From Rhodocollybia butyracea (Eukaryota; Basidiomycota; Agaricomycetes; Agaricales; Omphalotaceae): a DNA stretch of 22,832 nt. The stretch lies in the NCBI GenBank assembly GCA_015501585.1, contig JADNRY010000878.1, forward strand, positions 1-22,832. Reading direction: 5' to 3'. A program made the position numbers and the translations under genes. The notes beneath the pieces are model-generated. The model saw only the letters and a list, made by a program, of their open reading frames with translations, had not been told where the DNA came from and searched no databases. Shown here one piece after another: positions 1 through 10,456 of the stretch; the first letter of the stretch is position 1, and every line of letters starts with the position of its first letter.

Positions 1-1144
1 TCCATGCAATGGATAGATCCTGTCATAGAGTAGTTGTGCCAGATCTTTGGCCGAAAATTTCACTGTAATGGGATAGAAGTGTGCCCTTTTTAATAGGCGG
101 TCCACCACTACACATACTGCATTGTACCCATTAGATTCTGGTATCTGAGTGATCAGATCAATGATAATGATCTCCCATGGTCCATTTGGCACCATGTTTG
201 GTTGTAAGGTCCCAAAAGGCTTTTGTGGGCGGTTTTTCATCCGCTGACATGTGTCACAACCTGTGACATAATGCTTTACAAAGATTGACATCCCTGGCCA
301 CCAGTAATTTTTAGAGATGAGTTCATATGTTTTCCATCTGCCAGGATGTCCTGCAGAGGTTATGTCATGGTGGATTTCAACAATTCGTCATCGCAAGTGA
401 TCATTTGTGCTCTTTGGTATGTAAACTTTTCCACGGTAAAGTAATAGACCATTTTCATAGTTCCATTCTTCTAGAGATTTCTTAAACTCTCGTGGTCCTG
501 ACTTGAGCAGTGACTTGTAATCCTTTGTCACTTCATCAGAAAGTAGTGCTTCCTTGACCTCTCTTAGGATTTGATCATCATTGACAGGCAATGCATGAGA
601 TGCCTCGATAGCCTGAATGGCAAAAAAATTCAGGTTTGAGCAAAATTTGGTCATTGTTATCAAGGTCTATCCCCTTCTCATGATCTGGCCTCCTGGACAG
701 AGGGTCTTTGGCTTGCATTGATTTCCCTGGTTTGTGGTGTAGGGAGTAATTGAACCTTGTGAGGTACAGAGCCCATCATGCTTGTCTCCGAGTTAACTTT
801 TGAGCTGATTTAAAGTAAGTCAAATTCTGATGATCTGACCATATTTCAAATTTCTCTGGATGCCCTTCCAAATAATGTCTATACTCTTCTAGTGCTCTAA
901 TAATTGCTAGGAGCTCCTTGTCATATATCTCATAGTTCCTTTCATGGACACTGAGTGACTTGGAATAGAAGGCTACTGGATGCCAGAGATTTTCATCTGG
1001 GTCCAGTTGAGACAAAACTGCTCCAACTGCAAAGTCACTTGCATCAGTTGATAGTCGGAATGGGTTAGAGTCATCCGGGATCCTTAAGATTGGGGCAGAG
1101 GTAAAAGCTTGTTTCACTTGCAGTTTTTCAATAATGTTCAACCA
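1..1144 (-). pseudogene. Ty3/gypsy retrotransposon pol fragment: RNase H, then integrase
   Basis: Reading right to left, the first block (1144 to 779) is a Ty3/gypsy RNase H: AFTSAPILRIPD, the catalytic TDASDFAVGAVLSQ, then YDKELLAIIRALEEYRHYLEG and WSDHQNLTYF. The frame continues through W-A-L-Y-L-T-R-F and a linker (663-388) into an integrase. There HH...CDTC (HHDITSAGHPG, then TGCDTCQRMKNRP) is the HHCC zinc-binding domain, and WEIIIIDLI plus VVVDRLLKRAHF open the catalytic core. The window edge cuts the core. The reverse transcriptase is missing: similarity stops near 1144. Two in-frame TGA stops (776-778 and 385-387) sit where the family normally has arginine, as expected from CGA to TGA changes. 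It acts in cDNA synthesis and integration of the element, but this copy is dead. Family confidence is high; the upstream boundary is approximate. Confidence 0.93.
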
Positions 1145-1449
1145 GTACTCTGGCAAAAACTCAGTAAAATTTTGCCCACACCTCAGGCAAGGTTTAGGCG
1201 CCTTTGTTCGTTATTTCATAGTATGCCACATCCAAGACTTGCATTCGTTGAAGGTGATAAAACTCGACCATTCCCCAATGATTCTGGGGGTATCCAGTTA
1301 TTGAACCTGTGAGTAATACGTTGCATATAACATGTGATCAAAAGTCATAACAACAAGAGTTAGGACCATATGCCCCGTCGCCCAATTTCAGGTGTATTGT
1401 CGGCAATTTGGCCTCAAAAAGCTTAAACGCTGTGGGACAGGGTACTTAG
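1145..1449. other. No recognisable gene
   Basis: Flank of the truncated gypsy fragment. Short open frames exist on both strands but none shows a family motif. The pol similarity ends abruptly at the left edge of this stretch, so it is either unrelated sequence joined by a deletion or a target of insertion. Confidence 0.5.
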
Positions 1450-2362
1450 ATGCACTCAGAGAGTTTTCCAGTGAACCTTTTAAGTGGAAGTTGGTGCTTT
1501 CCACATCTACTAGATATTTCTACTTATCCAGCCCATAGGCAGCGCACAACTCAGCCATCTTCGCTTAAAACTAAGAAAAAAATATGCTCAAAAAGACAAA
1601 GAATGGAAGACAGAACAGTAGAGGCTGAGGGTTGGGTATGTCTCTTTCATTCTTTCAGCTCTCAACTCCCTAACAGCGGCATTGCAAAGCTGGCCAGAGT
1701 CGGTGTGGGCGACCCGTATGGTATTGTTGCAGAGCTGACCAGAGTCGGTGATATCGTTCCGTCGACGTTGAGCTCGGTCGAGATTTTCAACAGGACAAAA
1801 GCTGCTTCTCAAAGGTACACCTCTTCTGAAACTACGAAGCTCTTAGGTTCGCTCGCAGCTCTTGAGCAAACTTCTGTGTTTTGTGAAAAATTCAACATGA
1901 CCCTTTCCAGTGGTCGAAATATTACCTTTTCCACAAGTGATATCAGGGAATATCCTTCAGTACGCATGCCCAAACTATCATTGCTGCAGTACTTGCATAA
2001 GCTGCAAACATTTTGGGATGATGATTTGCCAACATGGGATCCCCAAAACATCTGTCCGACAATTGGGGGAGAAAGATTAGCAGCAAAGGACTGGAAAATG
2101 TTTTTTTTCCAAAGTTGGGCATTGGCGAGTGGGTAGGATTTGCACTCAGTGGCATGTATGGAAGGTAATATCTTTCATAACATTCAATGTCTGTTTTAAC
2201 AAGATGGACAGGCGCTAATGTCAGGTCTTGAATCTCATGGATACTCTGTCGAGCGTTTTTTGCAAGCGCATTGGGATATGGACCGCAAGCAGGGCTTGGG
2301 CATCAAAGTCATTACTAAATATCTGCAAGAACAGAAACAGAAAAAGACGGACTGAGGAGGAA
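1450..2362 (+). pseudogene. Unrecognised degraded coding remnant
   Basis: A 228-codon open frame (1450-2136) includes a protein-like stretch after about residue 125, with TWDPQNICPTIGGERLAAKDW near the C-terminus. At a T8 run (about 2101-2108) the reading seems to slip: the next frame gives FFPKLGIGEWVGFALSGMYGR up to a possible donor near 2166. After a possible short intron (ending near 2203) a third block reads ALMSGLESHGYSVERFLQAH and stops near 2357. I do not recognise the family. The first ~100 codons look random and contain a short direct repeat, TTGCARAGCTGRCCAGAGT (1682 and 1727). Best read as a frameshifted fragment of an uncharacterised fungal gene; low confidence. Confidence 0.3.
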
Positions 2363-3020
2363 AATGTCTGTTTTATTTACACTTCTTCATTACTCGTCAC
2401 GGCTGCTTCCATTCGCATCAGAGCCTGGATGCCAAAAGTTGCACAATAATCGACCTTTTCTCTTAACATTGTTCAACTTGCCCTCTGTAGTGCCTATGGG
2501 AAGCAAAACATCTCTGAGATGCTGTCATGTTCAGTAATGCAGCAGCGCTAGGATGAATTGCAGCATAGTGTCTATACACGCACCGTTCCTCAGCCAGCAA
2601 CACATCACTCAAATATACTACTGCCCCAAACTCGACATTACTGAGTACGAAGCGCGCGCAACGACAAGTGGTCCTCCTAGCAGCAGACTCAAGCTAAAAT
2701 ACCAAGACCTCTTCCACCAACATAGATTCTAACGGCTCGGCCTTAATTGATGACATATCCATCAATGGATTTCGAAGAGATCATTAATATATTGCCAATA
2801 TTTTTCCAGTACCTTTCGAAGTTCCAGTTCTTGCCCATTAAAAGGAAGTTTAACCGCTGGTTTGTAAACTCTGCCACGCACTATATGCCACTGTTTGTCT
2901 GGAACAGGACTGCTCGTCTCCTCTGCACAACCCCGGTGCCATCAATTCCGCTTTGTGCTTCAGCCACTGTAAACTCTTCGTAACTGTTTAGCGCTTAGCA
3001 CCTGGACGGATGGTGGAGGA
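2363..3020. other. No recognisable gene
   Basis: An isolated 78-codon open frame (2747-2983) has no recognisable motif and no supporting splice context. Nothing else is visible on either strand. Confidence 0.4.
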
Positions 3021-3024
3021 ATTA

Positions 3025-3597
3025 CATCAGGAAAAGCCGTTTTTGCCTAGGTGACCCCAGAGTGGCCTAAAGCAAACTAGGTGACCTATGAATCCTATGG
3101 CATCCTAGGAATTTGGGCTTGTCCCTTGCTAGTCAAGGCTCTTGAGGATTTCCTAGGCAAGCCTAGGTTTGCCCAGGTTTGCCCAGGTGCTCCTGGAGAA
3201 CACCTGGGGAACACCTGGGCAAACCTGGGCAAACCTAGGCTTGCCCTGGGTTTGCCTAGGATACCCTAGGGAATCCTCTAGAGCCTTGACTGGCAAGGGA
3301 CAAGCCCAAATTCCTAGGATGCCATAGGATTCATAGGTCACCTAGTTTGCTTTAGGCCACTCTGGGGTCACCCAGGCAAAAACGGCTTTTCCTGATGCAG
3401 GTGTTTCCCAGGTGTTCCCCAGGAGCACCTGGGCAAACCTGGGCAGACCTAGGCTTGCCTAGGGAATCCTCAAGAGCCTTGACTGTTGACTGGCAAGGGA
3501 CGAGCCCAAATTCCTAGGATGGCATAGGATTCATAGGTCACCTAGTTTGCTTTAGGCCACTCTGGGGTCACCTAGGCAAAAATGGCTTTTCCTGATG
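3025..3597. mobile_element. Palindromic foldback/MITE-like element, TA-flanked
   Basis: The left end starts CATCAGGAAAAGCCGTTTTT and the same sequence returns in reverse complement at 3380-3397 and again, slightly diverged, at 3580-3597. Positions 3025-3397 form an almost complete inverted repeat folding around about 3200-3215. Positions 3398-3597 are a further partial copy of the right arm. The interior is dense in CCTAGG and CCCAGG/CCTGGG words (TTTGCCCAGG repeated), themselves small palindromes. TA dinucleotides flank both outer ends (3023-3024 and 3598-3599), which would fit a Tc1/mariner-type TA target duplication. It encodes no protein: the two 62-codon open frames in the arms are mirror translations of each other and start with the same residues. 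Probably a non-autonomous DNA element. Confidence 0.75.
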
Positions 3598-3749
3598 TAG
3601 GTACAGTAAAGTTCCGTTTGAGTAGCAACAGAGACACTGAGACCTTGTCTGTTTTGCTGGTTTTACTGTTTGTACACTGTACTAATTACATTTTCTTACT
3701 TTAGTTTTCCTGGACTCTGAACCAAATACGCTTGCTGATAGCATACTTA

Positions 3750-4306
3750 GATCTTGTTGCAAATGTTTCCCTGTGGCCTTCGTCACCTCTGTGAGATCAC
3801 ACGCACCTTCATACCCATTGAAACTCCTGGGGGGTACTACATGTCAGGTTGAACTACAATGGTGCCTTTCTAATTCGAGGAACAGAGACAGGAAAGTGGG
3901 CCGAATAAGCGCCTCAGTTGCATTTTCTTGTTCCGCCCACCACCTGTCGTCGTTCTATGCTCACTCTCAGAGGATCAAGAGCCTCAAGTCCCTCAGGCCA
4001 TCCGAGATGCTCATGCTCATTGCCATCTGCCGCCGTGCTTTCAACGTCTCCCCAGGCCTTTTGTCAAGTTATATTTCTCTGACAGTTACATCATGGCAGC
4101 CGCCAGTGTCAACTGGCCGACGTCAACCAGTGACAACCAGCTCACACTCCCCAACCCGACTTTCTGCGATTGCTCGCTCAGATGAGCCAAAAAATCCATG
4201 GCACCTCTACATTACCGCGACCCATCCATTGCAGCCACAAGCTTCAACAAGAGTATCCGCGGATGAGGCAACCAAACTCATCCTGGTGCGAGTGGATGTT
4301 GAGTAG
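3750..4306 (+). pseudogene. Unrecognised coding remnant
   Basis: Two overlapping frames look protein-like. One reads RHLCEITRTFIPIETPGGYY up to about 3846, where a GT donor follows. The other (3928-4185) reads RPPPVVVLCSLSEDQEPQVP, then FQRLPRPFVKLYFSDSYI, and stops at 4183-4185. A GT...AG interval of about 70 nt (about 3848-3919) could join them. A competing 177-codon frame (3773-4306) spans the region but is rich in Ser/Arg/Thr and lacks a family feature, so I treat it as a shadow. I recognise no domain. It may be the 5' part of the spliced remnant that follows at 4.75-6.2 kb, but this is inference. Confidence 0.3.
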
Positions 4307-4740
4307 TTTTCGGCGGGTCTGAGAGAGGCAATAATTAGCAGGTTCCTGCGTTCGATTCTATTGCTACAAGACTTTCTGACGCGCTTTGCGTTCTAGCAGC
4401 CTTACCATGGCGCTCTGTATTCTCAAGGGCAAGATACTATCTGTTTGGATGGGATGAGGAGGCTGGGAGGTTGGTTACCTGTTTCGTAGTCCTGGGTGTG
4501 AAAACCGCAACTGCAGGTACCTTCAATTTTGTGAATTGGATACTCTATTATAGCAGTAAGTACTATTATAAGGCGTTCTTTAATAGCAAACTGTATCTTG
4601 AATCTCTCCGTTTTAAATTTGTTGGGGGGGATTCATGATCACGTGATATATTTCAGACGCGTACGGCTAATAATTATACTATATGCTACGTTCTTTCTCT
4701 TATGTAGTCTACGATCACTTTCATTTCTTGATACTTTCTT
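4307..4740. other. No recognisable gene
   Basis: AT-rich towards its right end; I see no repeat structure or coding motif. Confidence 0.4.
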
Positions 4741-4749
4741 GCTGATGAT

Positions 4750-6230
4750 GCTCAGAGGTTCAGCTTTAAAATCTGCTACATCAATCCAAGGATCAGACAA
4801 GATTCTCAAAAATCCCCCAATGCTCAAACTCAAAAGTCTCAAAGACTGCAACGTGTTGAAAGCAAACCTGGTTCAGAAACCAAGACAGATGACAATGAAA
4901 ATACTAAAGCCAAGAATCAAGCTTCTAAAAAGAGAAATTGAGGCCAGACAGAACAAAAGATGATAAGGACAAAGAAAGCCAAAGAGATTCCAGGTGAGTG
5001 TTGCTCTTTCTACGACCCTAGTTTCTGCTTAATGTTTATCAACAAATCAAACACTCTCAAGGCCTTCAACAATGTTGCTTGCTTGCTCGTTATTACATGT
5101 TCTTCTCACATCCCATGGCTTAATGCCATAGATGATAGCGGGTCTGGTTAGAGATAATATAGTTGAAAAGCCTGATACAGACAAAGACGAAGGCGAAGAG
5201 CCCGAGGACTTGTAAGATTTTTTCCAGTCCTTAACTTCACTAACTTTATCTTAGGGAATCTCTCGACCGTATATAAGAAACACGTAAGACAAAATACGCG
5301 AAATTGTCGATTCCAATCTTCTGGATGCCCTAGTCTCGGTGGTTTGTATAGATTTTTCTTCAACCTATCAACATTGATCCGTCTAGATGAACAAGGCTGC
5401 AGGAGCTTTCATATCGGAAGATGTTTGTAGTATCAAGGACAAAGTTCCTCTTTGGCTTGAAGACCACCTCTTGAAGGACTTACAAATCAAAAGCTTTGAG
5501 ATGGTCTCTTGTTTAGCTGGCCCTTGGTAATGGTTCGTACTTCATCTAATGTTTTTGCAAGGGTTCATATATGCGTAGACATGGGTGTTTGTTTTCCTCG
5601 GTTCTTCAAGCGCTCAATGGTTTCGCCCCTGGTTCTTGGATGTGCTCAAATGCTGTGCGGAAGGAAAGCCGGACCCATCACCGCCGAAAGACAGAACCAG
5701 AGTTGGGATTTGATCCTGGGCAAGGCTGTTCGATTTGAGATTTCCGCGGTAACGCCTGACCAAGTGGCGTACTGTGCCATCCTCGTAAAGTGTTTTTCTT
5801 ATTTTCTATTCAACACTAATGCTTCTGTAGCTTATGCATACCATGTCGGCAGCCGATGATAGAAGGAACAACAAAGCAAGTACTGGAGATTCTGACACCA
5901 TTATGGCTTTCTTTCATGACAAAGAAATCATTGACAAAGATTTCCTGGAGTGGTTTCACCACCAATGGGACGAGTAAGCGTTTCATTAGTTATGTGTCAG
6001 ATACTTTCAGTATGGTCATTGGACGCTTCCTGAGAAGAAGAAAGCTACCAAAGTCAACAAGAACGACAGACATTCCAGTCATCAGCAAGCCTTGCTAGCC
6101 ATTCAGGAGAAGAAGCAACGCATTGCAGAAGCTGCCCCTGCCCCTGCTGTAGTGGAGAAGGAATCTGATGAGGCTGATGAAATTTCTCCCAGTCCTCCTA
6201 TCCTGAACCACAGGAGATTTAGATGTGGAC
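4750..6230 (+). pseudogene. Unrecognised multi-exon coding remnant
   Basis: A series of protein-like blocks is separated by good small-intron candidates: 5212-5254 (branch CTAAC), 5342-5386, 5527-5578, 5785-5830 (branch CTAAT) and one starting at 5974. Readable blocks include a polar stretch (SETKTDDNENTKAKNQASKK), DKIREIVDSNLLDALVSV, then ISEDVCSIKDKVPLWLEDHL, then NQSWDLILGKAVRFEISAVT, then FFHDKEIIDKDFLEWFHHQW, and finally a Glu/Lys/Ala-rich tail around QQALLAIQEKKQRIAEAAPA. An in-frame TAA lies in the second block. Some joins need a frame change, so this is either decayed or my exon edges are off. I do not know the family. The tail runs directly into the truncated end of the KDZ transposase at about 6236, suggesting that element or a deletion removed the 3' end. 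Confidence 0.4.
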
Positions 6231-6235
6231 TCGCC

Positions 6236-7800
6236 GTGCACACTCTCAAATGTTCAACTAGTTTACTGATTGGGTGCCAGAAGCGCTCACATCCCTCGCC
6301 ATCTGATAAACTGGAACCCTTACATTTCCGTGGATGGTAAATACACTGAGTGGCAGTATGCGTGAAAGATGGAAATCGCGAATGCGATACGATCAAGGAA
6401 CTAACTCATCCAGAAAGCCCCATTTAACACATCTCGATGAGTTGAACACGCAATGTCATAAAGCAGACCAATAGTATAAGACTTTGGGAGATGCTTAAAT
6501 AGCGTGTCTACCAACACGAAGGTGTAATGTTGGCGTTCTCCTGGGGATGTCATATTCACTAGCCATAAAACTCAATCATGGCGGCAAAGCAAGCCCATGA
6601 GTGCAGTGGAGTCGAAAAATTGGCCACTAGCTTTTTCACGAGTTTCATCTGCAGCGGTGAAGCTCTGCTCACACCCATCGAGCACAGAGTTGGGAACTCT
6701 GATGGCACCCTCAAAACCATCATCTGGTTCGGAGGGGCGGGAACCCTTCTTGGTGGTGGAGGCTTTGGGTGGACGAACAGATTTTACAAAGTGTTCCCAG
6801 ACTTTGACTTCCATTTCAGGAATAAAAATGCTTCTTGGATGTTGACAATGAGGATCACGCGTCTTCTGCTTGTTGTGTTTTTGCGTGAAGGAGGTGTCGA
6901 GGCAAATGATGGCGTCAAAGCTACTCAATCGATTGATATGGATATCTGGCTCAACGATGAATGAATCTTACTCGTCGTTGGGACCCCCCCTTCCCTCCAA
7001 AACACAAGGGGCAATGAGAACGCAAGTATTCACTTGGGCATGTTAACTCCTCGTCCACTGCCTCAGATTCTTCATCCAAACCTGGTAGACTCTCATCACA
7101 TTCGTCGAGTGATGCTCAAGCGACAGAGTTGACAGATTGCTTTGTCATCTGCTGTAAACCACTGGAGCGCTTGTGAGAAACGCTTGCAAAGGGTATCCTG
7201 AAGACAGAAGGTTGGACTGCTACTGACAAGCTTTGAGGCAGGCTACAAACCTCTCCTCCATTCAACTGATAACCCTTATCCCGTAGTGAGAATCTTCAAG
7301 TGCATGAGACCACATTAGGTGAAGTGCGTAGGAAATAATGCGTGATGAAGTCCAAGTGTCGAATATCAACAGCAAGGGTGGGATGAAGGGGAGCATATGG
7401 AAATAGGCCGTGATCTACAACTAGCGCTGGAGCTGGGCGACATGCACAAATCGCTAGTTGAATTCATTCTAGACCTGAAGTTTGTTAGTTTGAGTCCAAT
7501 TCAAAGTTGGCCGAGATGCAAATACTACACATTTGCACAACAACTATCGCCAAAACTTGACCCTCCGTGTTACCACAAGTGTAAGGCCGTTGGTGTTCAC
7601 TTGGCTCTGAACTTAGGTTCTTTGTTGTTCTCAACAAATGCATATAGGGATCCAAGAGCTTTGGAATCATCTCATTTACCCAGCGCTGGTGTAATTCACA
7701 TTTACGCTGATGAAGGGAAGGGGTTGGGACTAGTTGGGTGCTAGCCTGGCTTTCCACTGCGGGTTGTAGAGATCACGTGGGTTCTAGACGGCTCCAGTGT
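6236..7800 (-). pseudogene. KDZ (Kyakuja-Dileera-Zisupton) transposase pseudogene
   Basis: Read right to left, the order matches basidiomycete KDZ transposases. HQRWVNEMIPKLLDPYMHLL lies in 7757-7485. GLFPYAPLHPTLAVDIRHLD follows near 7400-7350, and RFSQALQWFTADD near 7180. The zinc motif CPLCFGG lies near 7010. FDAIICLDTSFTQKH (near 6920) holds the likely first catalytic Asp, and VPNSVLDGCEQSFTAADE follows. Next come NMTSPGERQHYTFVLVDTLF and LLYDIAC (6571-6440), then YHPRKCKG and SDGEGCERFWHPISK (6345-6260) with the likely catalytic Glu. The frame breaks at a C8 tract near 6990 (plus strand), at a TGA (6572-6574, after RHD, where Arg CGA is expected) and again near 6440. Similarity stops at about 6236, so the C-terminal part is absent. 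It would have catalysed cut-and-paste transposition; this copy cannot. No ends or target duplication were identified. Confidence 0.88.
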
Positions 7801-8545
7801 ACAGGTCGTTCCAGTAATCCTACCTGTCCACAAGGGATAGGCAAATTGTGTTTTTGCAGATAACGTTCACCCGACAGGGAACGTGGGTTTTGGCTTGTTA
7901 CTTGAGAATGCTTTTGGTGTTTCGTAGATAAGGTGAGAGTAGTCAGACGCGTGAAGAGTTCTATGATCTTCTGCAGTGTGGGGCTTGTTGAGATGGCTCG
8001 CTGTGTATAGCCCTGGACAAATCCTGCTGAGAGACTAACAGCAAAGCGAGGGTGAGATAATTTCCCTACTTATTGATGTACAATCTTACCTTCTGTCTAC
8101 GGAAATGGGTAACAATAGTTTAATGTCATTTTGGACAAATTTCATGCATCAATGGGGTAGAATCAAAACTATTCATTGTTTTGCAGTAGCTTGATTGAAC
8201 AATACAATTGGGCAAGTTTAACAACTTCACTGTTTACAGATGATTGCGAAGAAGGAAGGGGGAACACAACAGATACTAATTTTATTTCTCCCGACATAAA
8301 ACGATTACACTAACTATTCAACAAATGAGGTAACAATGTTTCTTGCTCCATCTTTCAAGTTCCTCTAACTCCATGAGTTCAAGGCTCTTGTGACAGGGAA
8401 ATAGTGAATGATACCACGGAACAGGCAATGTTCCTCACAAAAAATGGTTCCATCGACCACTGCGCAAAGTTGAGCTAACGTATGCATGCGGATGGCATGG
8501 TATTCATCCTTGTGGTTGCTCTTTAACCAGCGTGCATTTCTTTAA
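7801..8545. other. No recognisable gene
   Basis: Upstream flank of the KDZ reading frame. I see no motif, long open frame or repeat. It may hold the 5' end of the KDZ element. Confidence 0.4.
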
Positions 8546-8549
8546 GGTC

Positions 8550-9090
8550 ACTCAAACAATCCGACGGCGTCACAAAGCACCCAGTGCCCCTAGGCACTGG
8601 CAGGGCCAGAGTCTTGACGTCTTTATTGTGGCGACCAATGATGAGCGGCAGGGACAATCTGCGTCACCAGAATGAGCGAGGGTGCCAATGTGGGTGGCAT
8701 AGTCAGCAATTTTGCGGCTGTCTCAAGGAGTAAAGGTGAGGACCTTCAGGTGGAAGTTTGTCAGGTGAAGTGAACTGCAAATACATTTCACAACTAAGAT
8801 ATAGTCACTTACAGTGATGCTTCTAATACTACTGGAAGCGCGAGTGGTAGTCGATCGGTGTGGTGGGAGTTTGTCGGGTTGAGGGGATTTAGAAAGAAAG
8901 GATCAACAGCCAATAAACCAGAACAATATTGTCTGCTTACAGTGTTGCATTTTGTAGCACCTGAAGGGCGAGTTGTAGTCGATCGTTGCAAGTTTCGAGG
9001 TACGTTCAACTGGCAGGTGGACAAAAACAAGTGGTTAGGAAGGAAGTCATCAGGGAACCTCTTATAGTCGAGTGAATGAACTTACATCGC
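8550..9090 (-). pseudogene. Unrecognised exon-like blocks with two introns
   Basis: On the minus strand, protein-like sequence with LFLSTCQLNVPRNLQRSTTT (about 9028-8970) ends at a GTAAG donor near 8940. A block ending GAAGCATCACT then meets a second GTAAGT donor near 8813. The next block follows a TTTGCAG acceptor near 8773, begins FTSPDKLPPEGP and, after frame changes, gives SLPLIIGRHNKDVKTLALPV and a stop near 8535. The two donor regions are similar to each other (plus strand CTTACAGTGWTGC, then GCGAGTKGTAGTCGATCG), suggesting an internal duplication. I recognise no family. Reading needs frame shifts, so it is probably decayed. Confidence 0.3.
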
Positions 9091-9423
9091 GCAATGCAGA
9101 CAATGAAAGCATTGTCGAATGTGTTATGTGTTTGTCAGTTGTTGATATGGGACTTCAAAGCAAGTTGTGTGTTGTGTAAAAAAAAATAAGGAGCATGTCT
9201 ATGGTTATGATGATCATGGATGGCTTTTAAGCATGATATTTTTTTGTTTTTGGGTTGTTTAGTTGCAGAGAAAGGCAGATGGCAATTGAATGGCAAGAGA
9301 TAAGCACTGCTCCAAGCACCCAGAAAACCACACTCAAACCCACTCTGACTTGGTGGGATCTGTTAAAAGTCGATGATCTTATCTTGTTATGTCATCTATA
9401 TGTTCGTGGATTCATGCCGTAAC
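9091..9423. other. No recognisable gene
   Basis: AT-rich stretch with no motif that I can support. Confidence 0.4.
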
Positions 9424-9884
9424 TGTAACACCTCCGCCTCTCCATAATCACCACTGACTGTATCCAGCGATACAGTCATCCTAGACACCGCCGATAGACC
9501 AAATGGTCTATCTTATCATTCTATTTATTATTAATTATATAATAAATCCATTACTATAAGTATTGTATGATTACTTAAGAGTCTAGTTAGTCTTTTACAC
9601 TGTTGTACACACAATAGTATCCTATTTGTCGTGTTCACCGGTGTTCTTAAGGACTTTGCCCATAGGGCGCGTTATAGTAACGAAACCAGAATATTTTCTG
9701 CTTTCATTACGTTACTTACATACATCCCATGTGACACATTCTTTTAATTGTATTTTACATATATTGACACCTCAGCGTTGTTCTACCACTGTCACTGAGG
9801 TTAGTACTCACATTCTTTATTTCTTGTACTTATTACTGACTATGTACCTAGAACTCTCTTTTATTTCAATAGGTACATAATACA
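9424..9884. repeat. Possible degraded LTR (TGTA...TACA)
   Basis: The stretch opens TGTAACACCTCCGCCTCTCC and could close at ATAATACA (9877-9884), giving TGTA...TACA ends like an LTR. It has AT-rich and TATA-like sequence (9520-9560). No matching 5-bp flanking duplication and no second copy are present. The right boundary is uncertain because the following 60 bp repeat words from inside it. Confidence 0.3.
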
Positions 9885-9940
9885 GTGTCGTTCTACCACT
9901 GTTGCTGAGAACTCTCTTTTATTTCAATAGTTTCAATAGG
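9776..9940. repeat. Local duplication inside and beside the LTR-like stretch
   Basis: Two words each occur twice. GTTCTACCACTGTCACTGAG (9780) returns as GTTCTACCACTGTTGCTGAG (9890). GAACTCTCTTTTATTTCAAT (9851) returns at 9909, followed by a short TTTCAATAG echo. This is consistent with a ~60-110 bp segmental duplication. Confidence 0.7.
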
Positions 9941-9944
9941 ATCA

Positions 9945-10335
9945 CTGGAATGAATGGACTTGGCACAATAGAAACGCAGTTTTGGATGAACATTTTATCC
10001 TGACTGGTTTGATTTGGAACAGATGGAGTGATTTGAATGGGTTACTAGATGACATTTATGAAATCAACTTGGATAGGAGCAACTTGGAAGAACTTGGAAG
10101 AACTTGAGTAGCCTGAACAACTCTGCTTTGGTGAATCCGCTGACTGGTGTTTCACTTTCATGTTTTTGTTGGACTTTGGTTCCCATTTGTTATTACACAT
10201 TGCATGCTCAGATTGAGTGTGCTGCTGTTTCTCCTAGAAATTTGTGAGTCGAACAACCCTTAATATATTAATGGACAATATATACTTACAATATATACTT
10301 CATTTGTACTTAAATCTCCATTATAAGAGAAAGTA
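9945..10335. other. Unassigned sequence 5' of the methyltransferase pseudogene
   Basis: Contains short tandem words (GGAAGAACTTGGAAGAACTT near 10090 and AATATATACTT twice near 10275-10300). No coding motif that I can name. It could hold the lost N-terminal exons of the DNMT1-like gene or the leader of a retroelement. Confidence 0.35.
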
Positions 10336-10336
10336 A

Positions 10337-10456
10337 TTTCTTCCCCCTAGCTGATTTTTTGCTTCAAGAAAATTATGAAAATCTGCTGTTCAATATCATT
10401 GACATCCATCCATAGGGGCGTTAGAGCTGCATTTGAATCACAAGAGTGGTTCTACA
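10337..10456 (+). pseudogene. DNMT1-family methyltransferase, most 5' recognisable exon piece
   Basis: After a possible acceptor (CCCCCTAG near 10350), LLQENYENLLFNIIDIHP is readable. A +1 shift at CATCCATAGG gives RGVRAAFESQEWFY, ending at the insertion point of the first MITE. Removing the MITE and one copy of its 8-bp flanking repeat continues the frame as EWFYTCKVIKFKHH. This part corresponds to the N-terminal regulatory (replication-foci-targeting-like) region of DNMT1-type proteins. That assignment rests on continuity with the BAH and catalytic parts downstream rather than on a strong motif of its own. Confidence 0.6.

Noticed and set aside
3081..3341. Two 62-codon open frames on opposite strands starting with the same residues
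   Set aside because: They are mirror translations of the inverted-repeat arms, not genes.
3773..4306. 177-codon plus-strand open frame as an intact gene
   Set aside because: Composition is Ser/Arg/Thr-rich without any motif, and a different frame gives more protein-like sequence next to plausible splice sites.
6578..6964. 128-codon plus-strand open frame with Gly-rich stretches
   Set aside because: Antisense shadow of the KDZ transposase, whose minus-strand frame shows conserved motifs.
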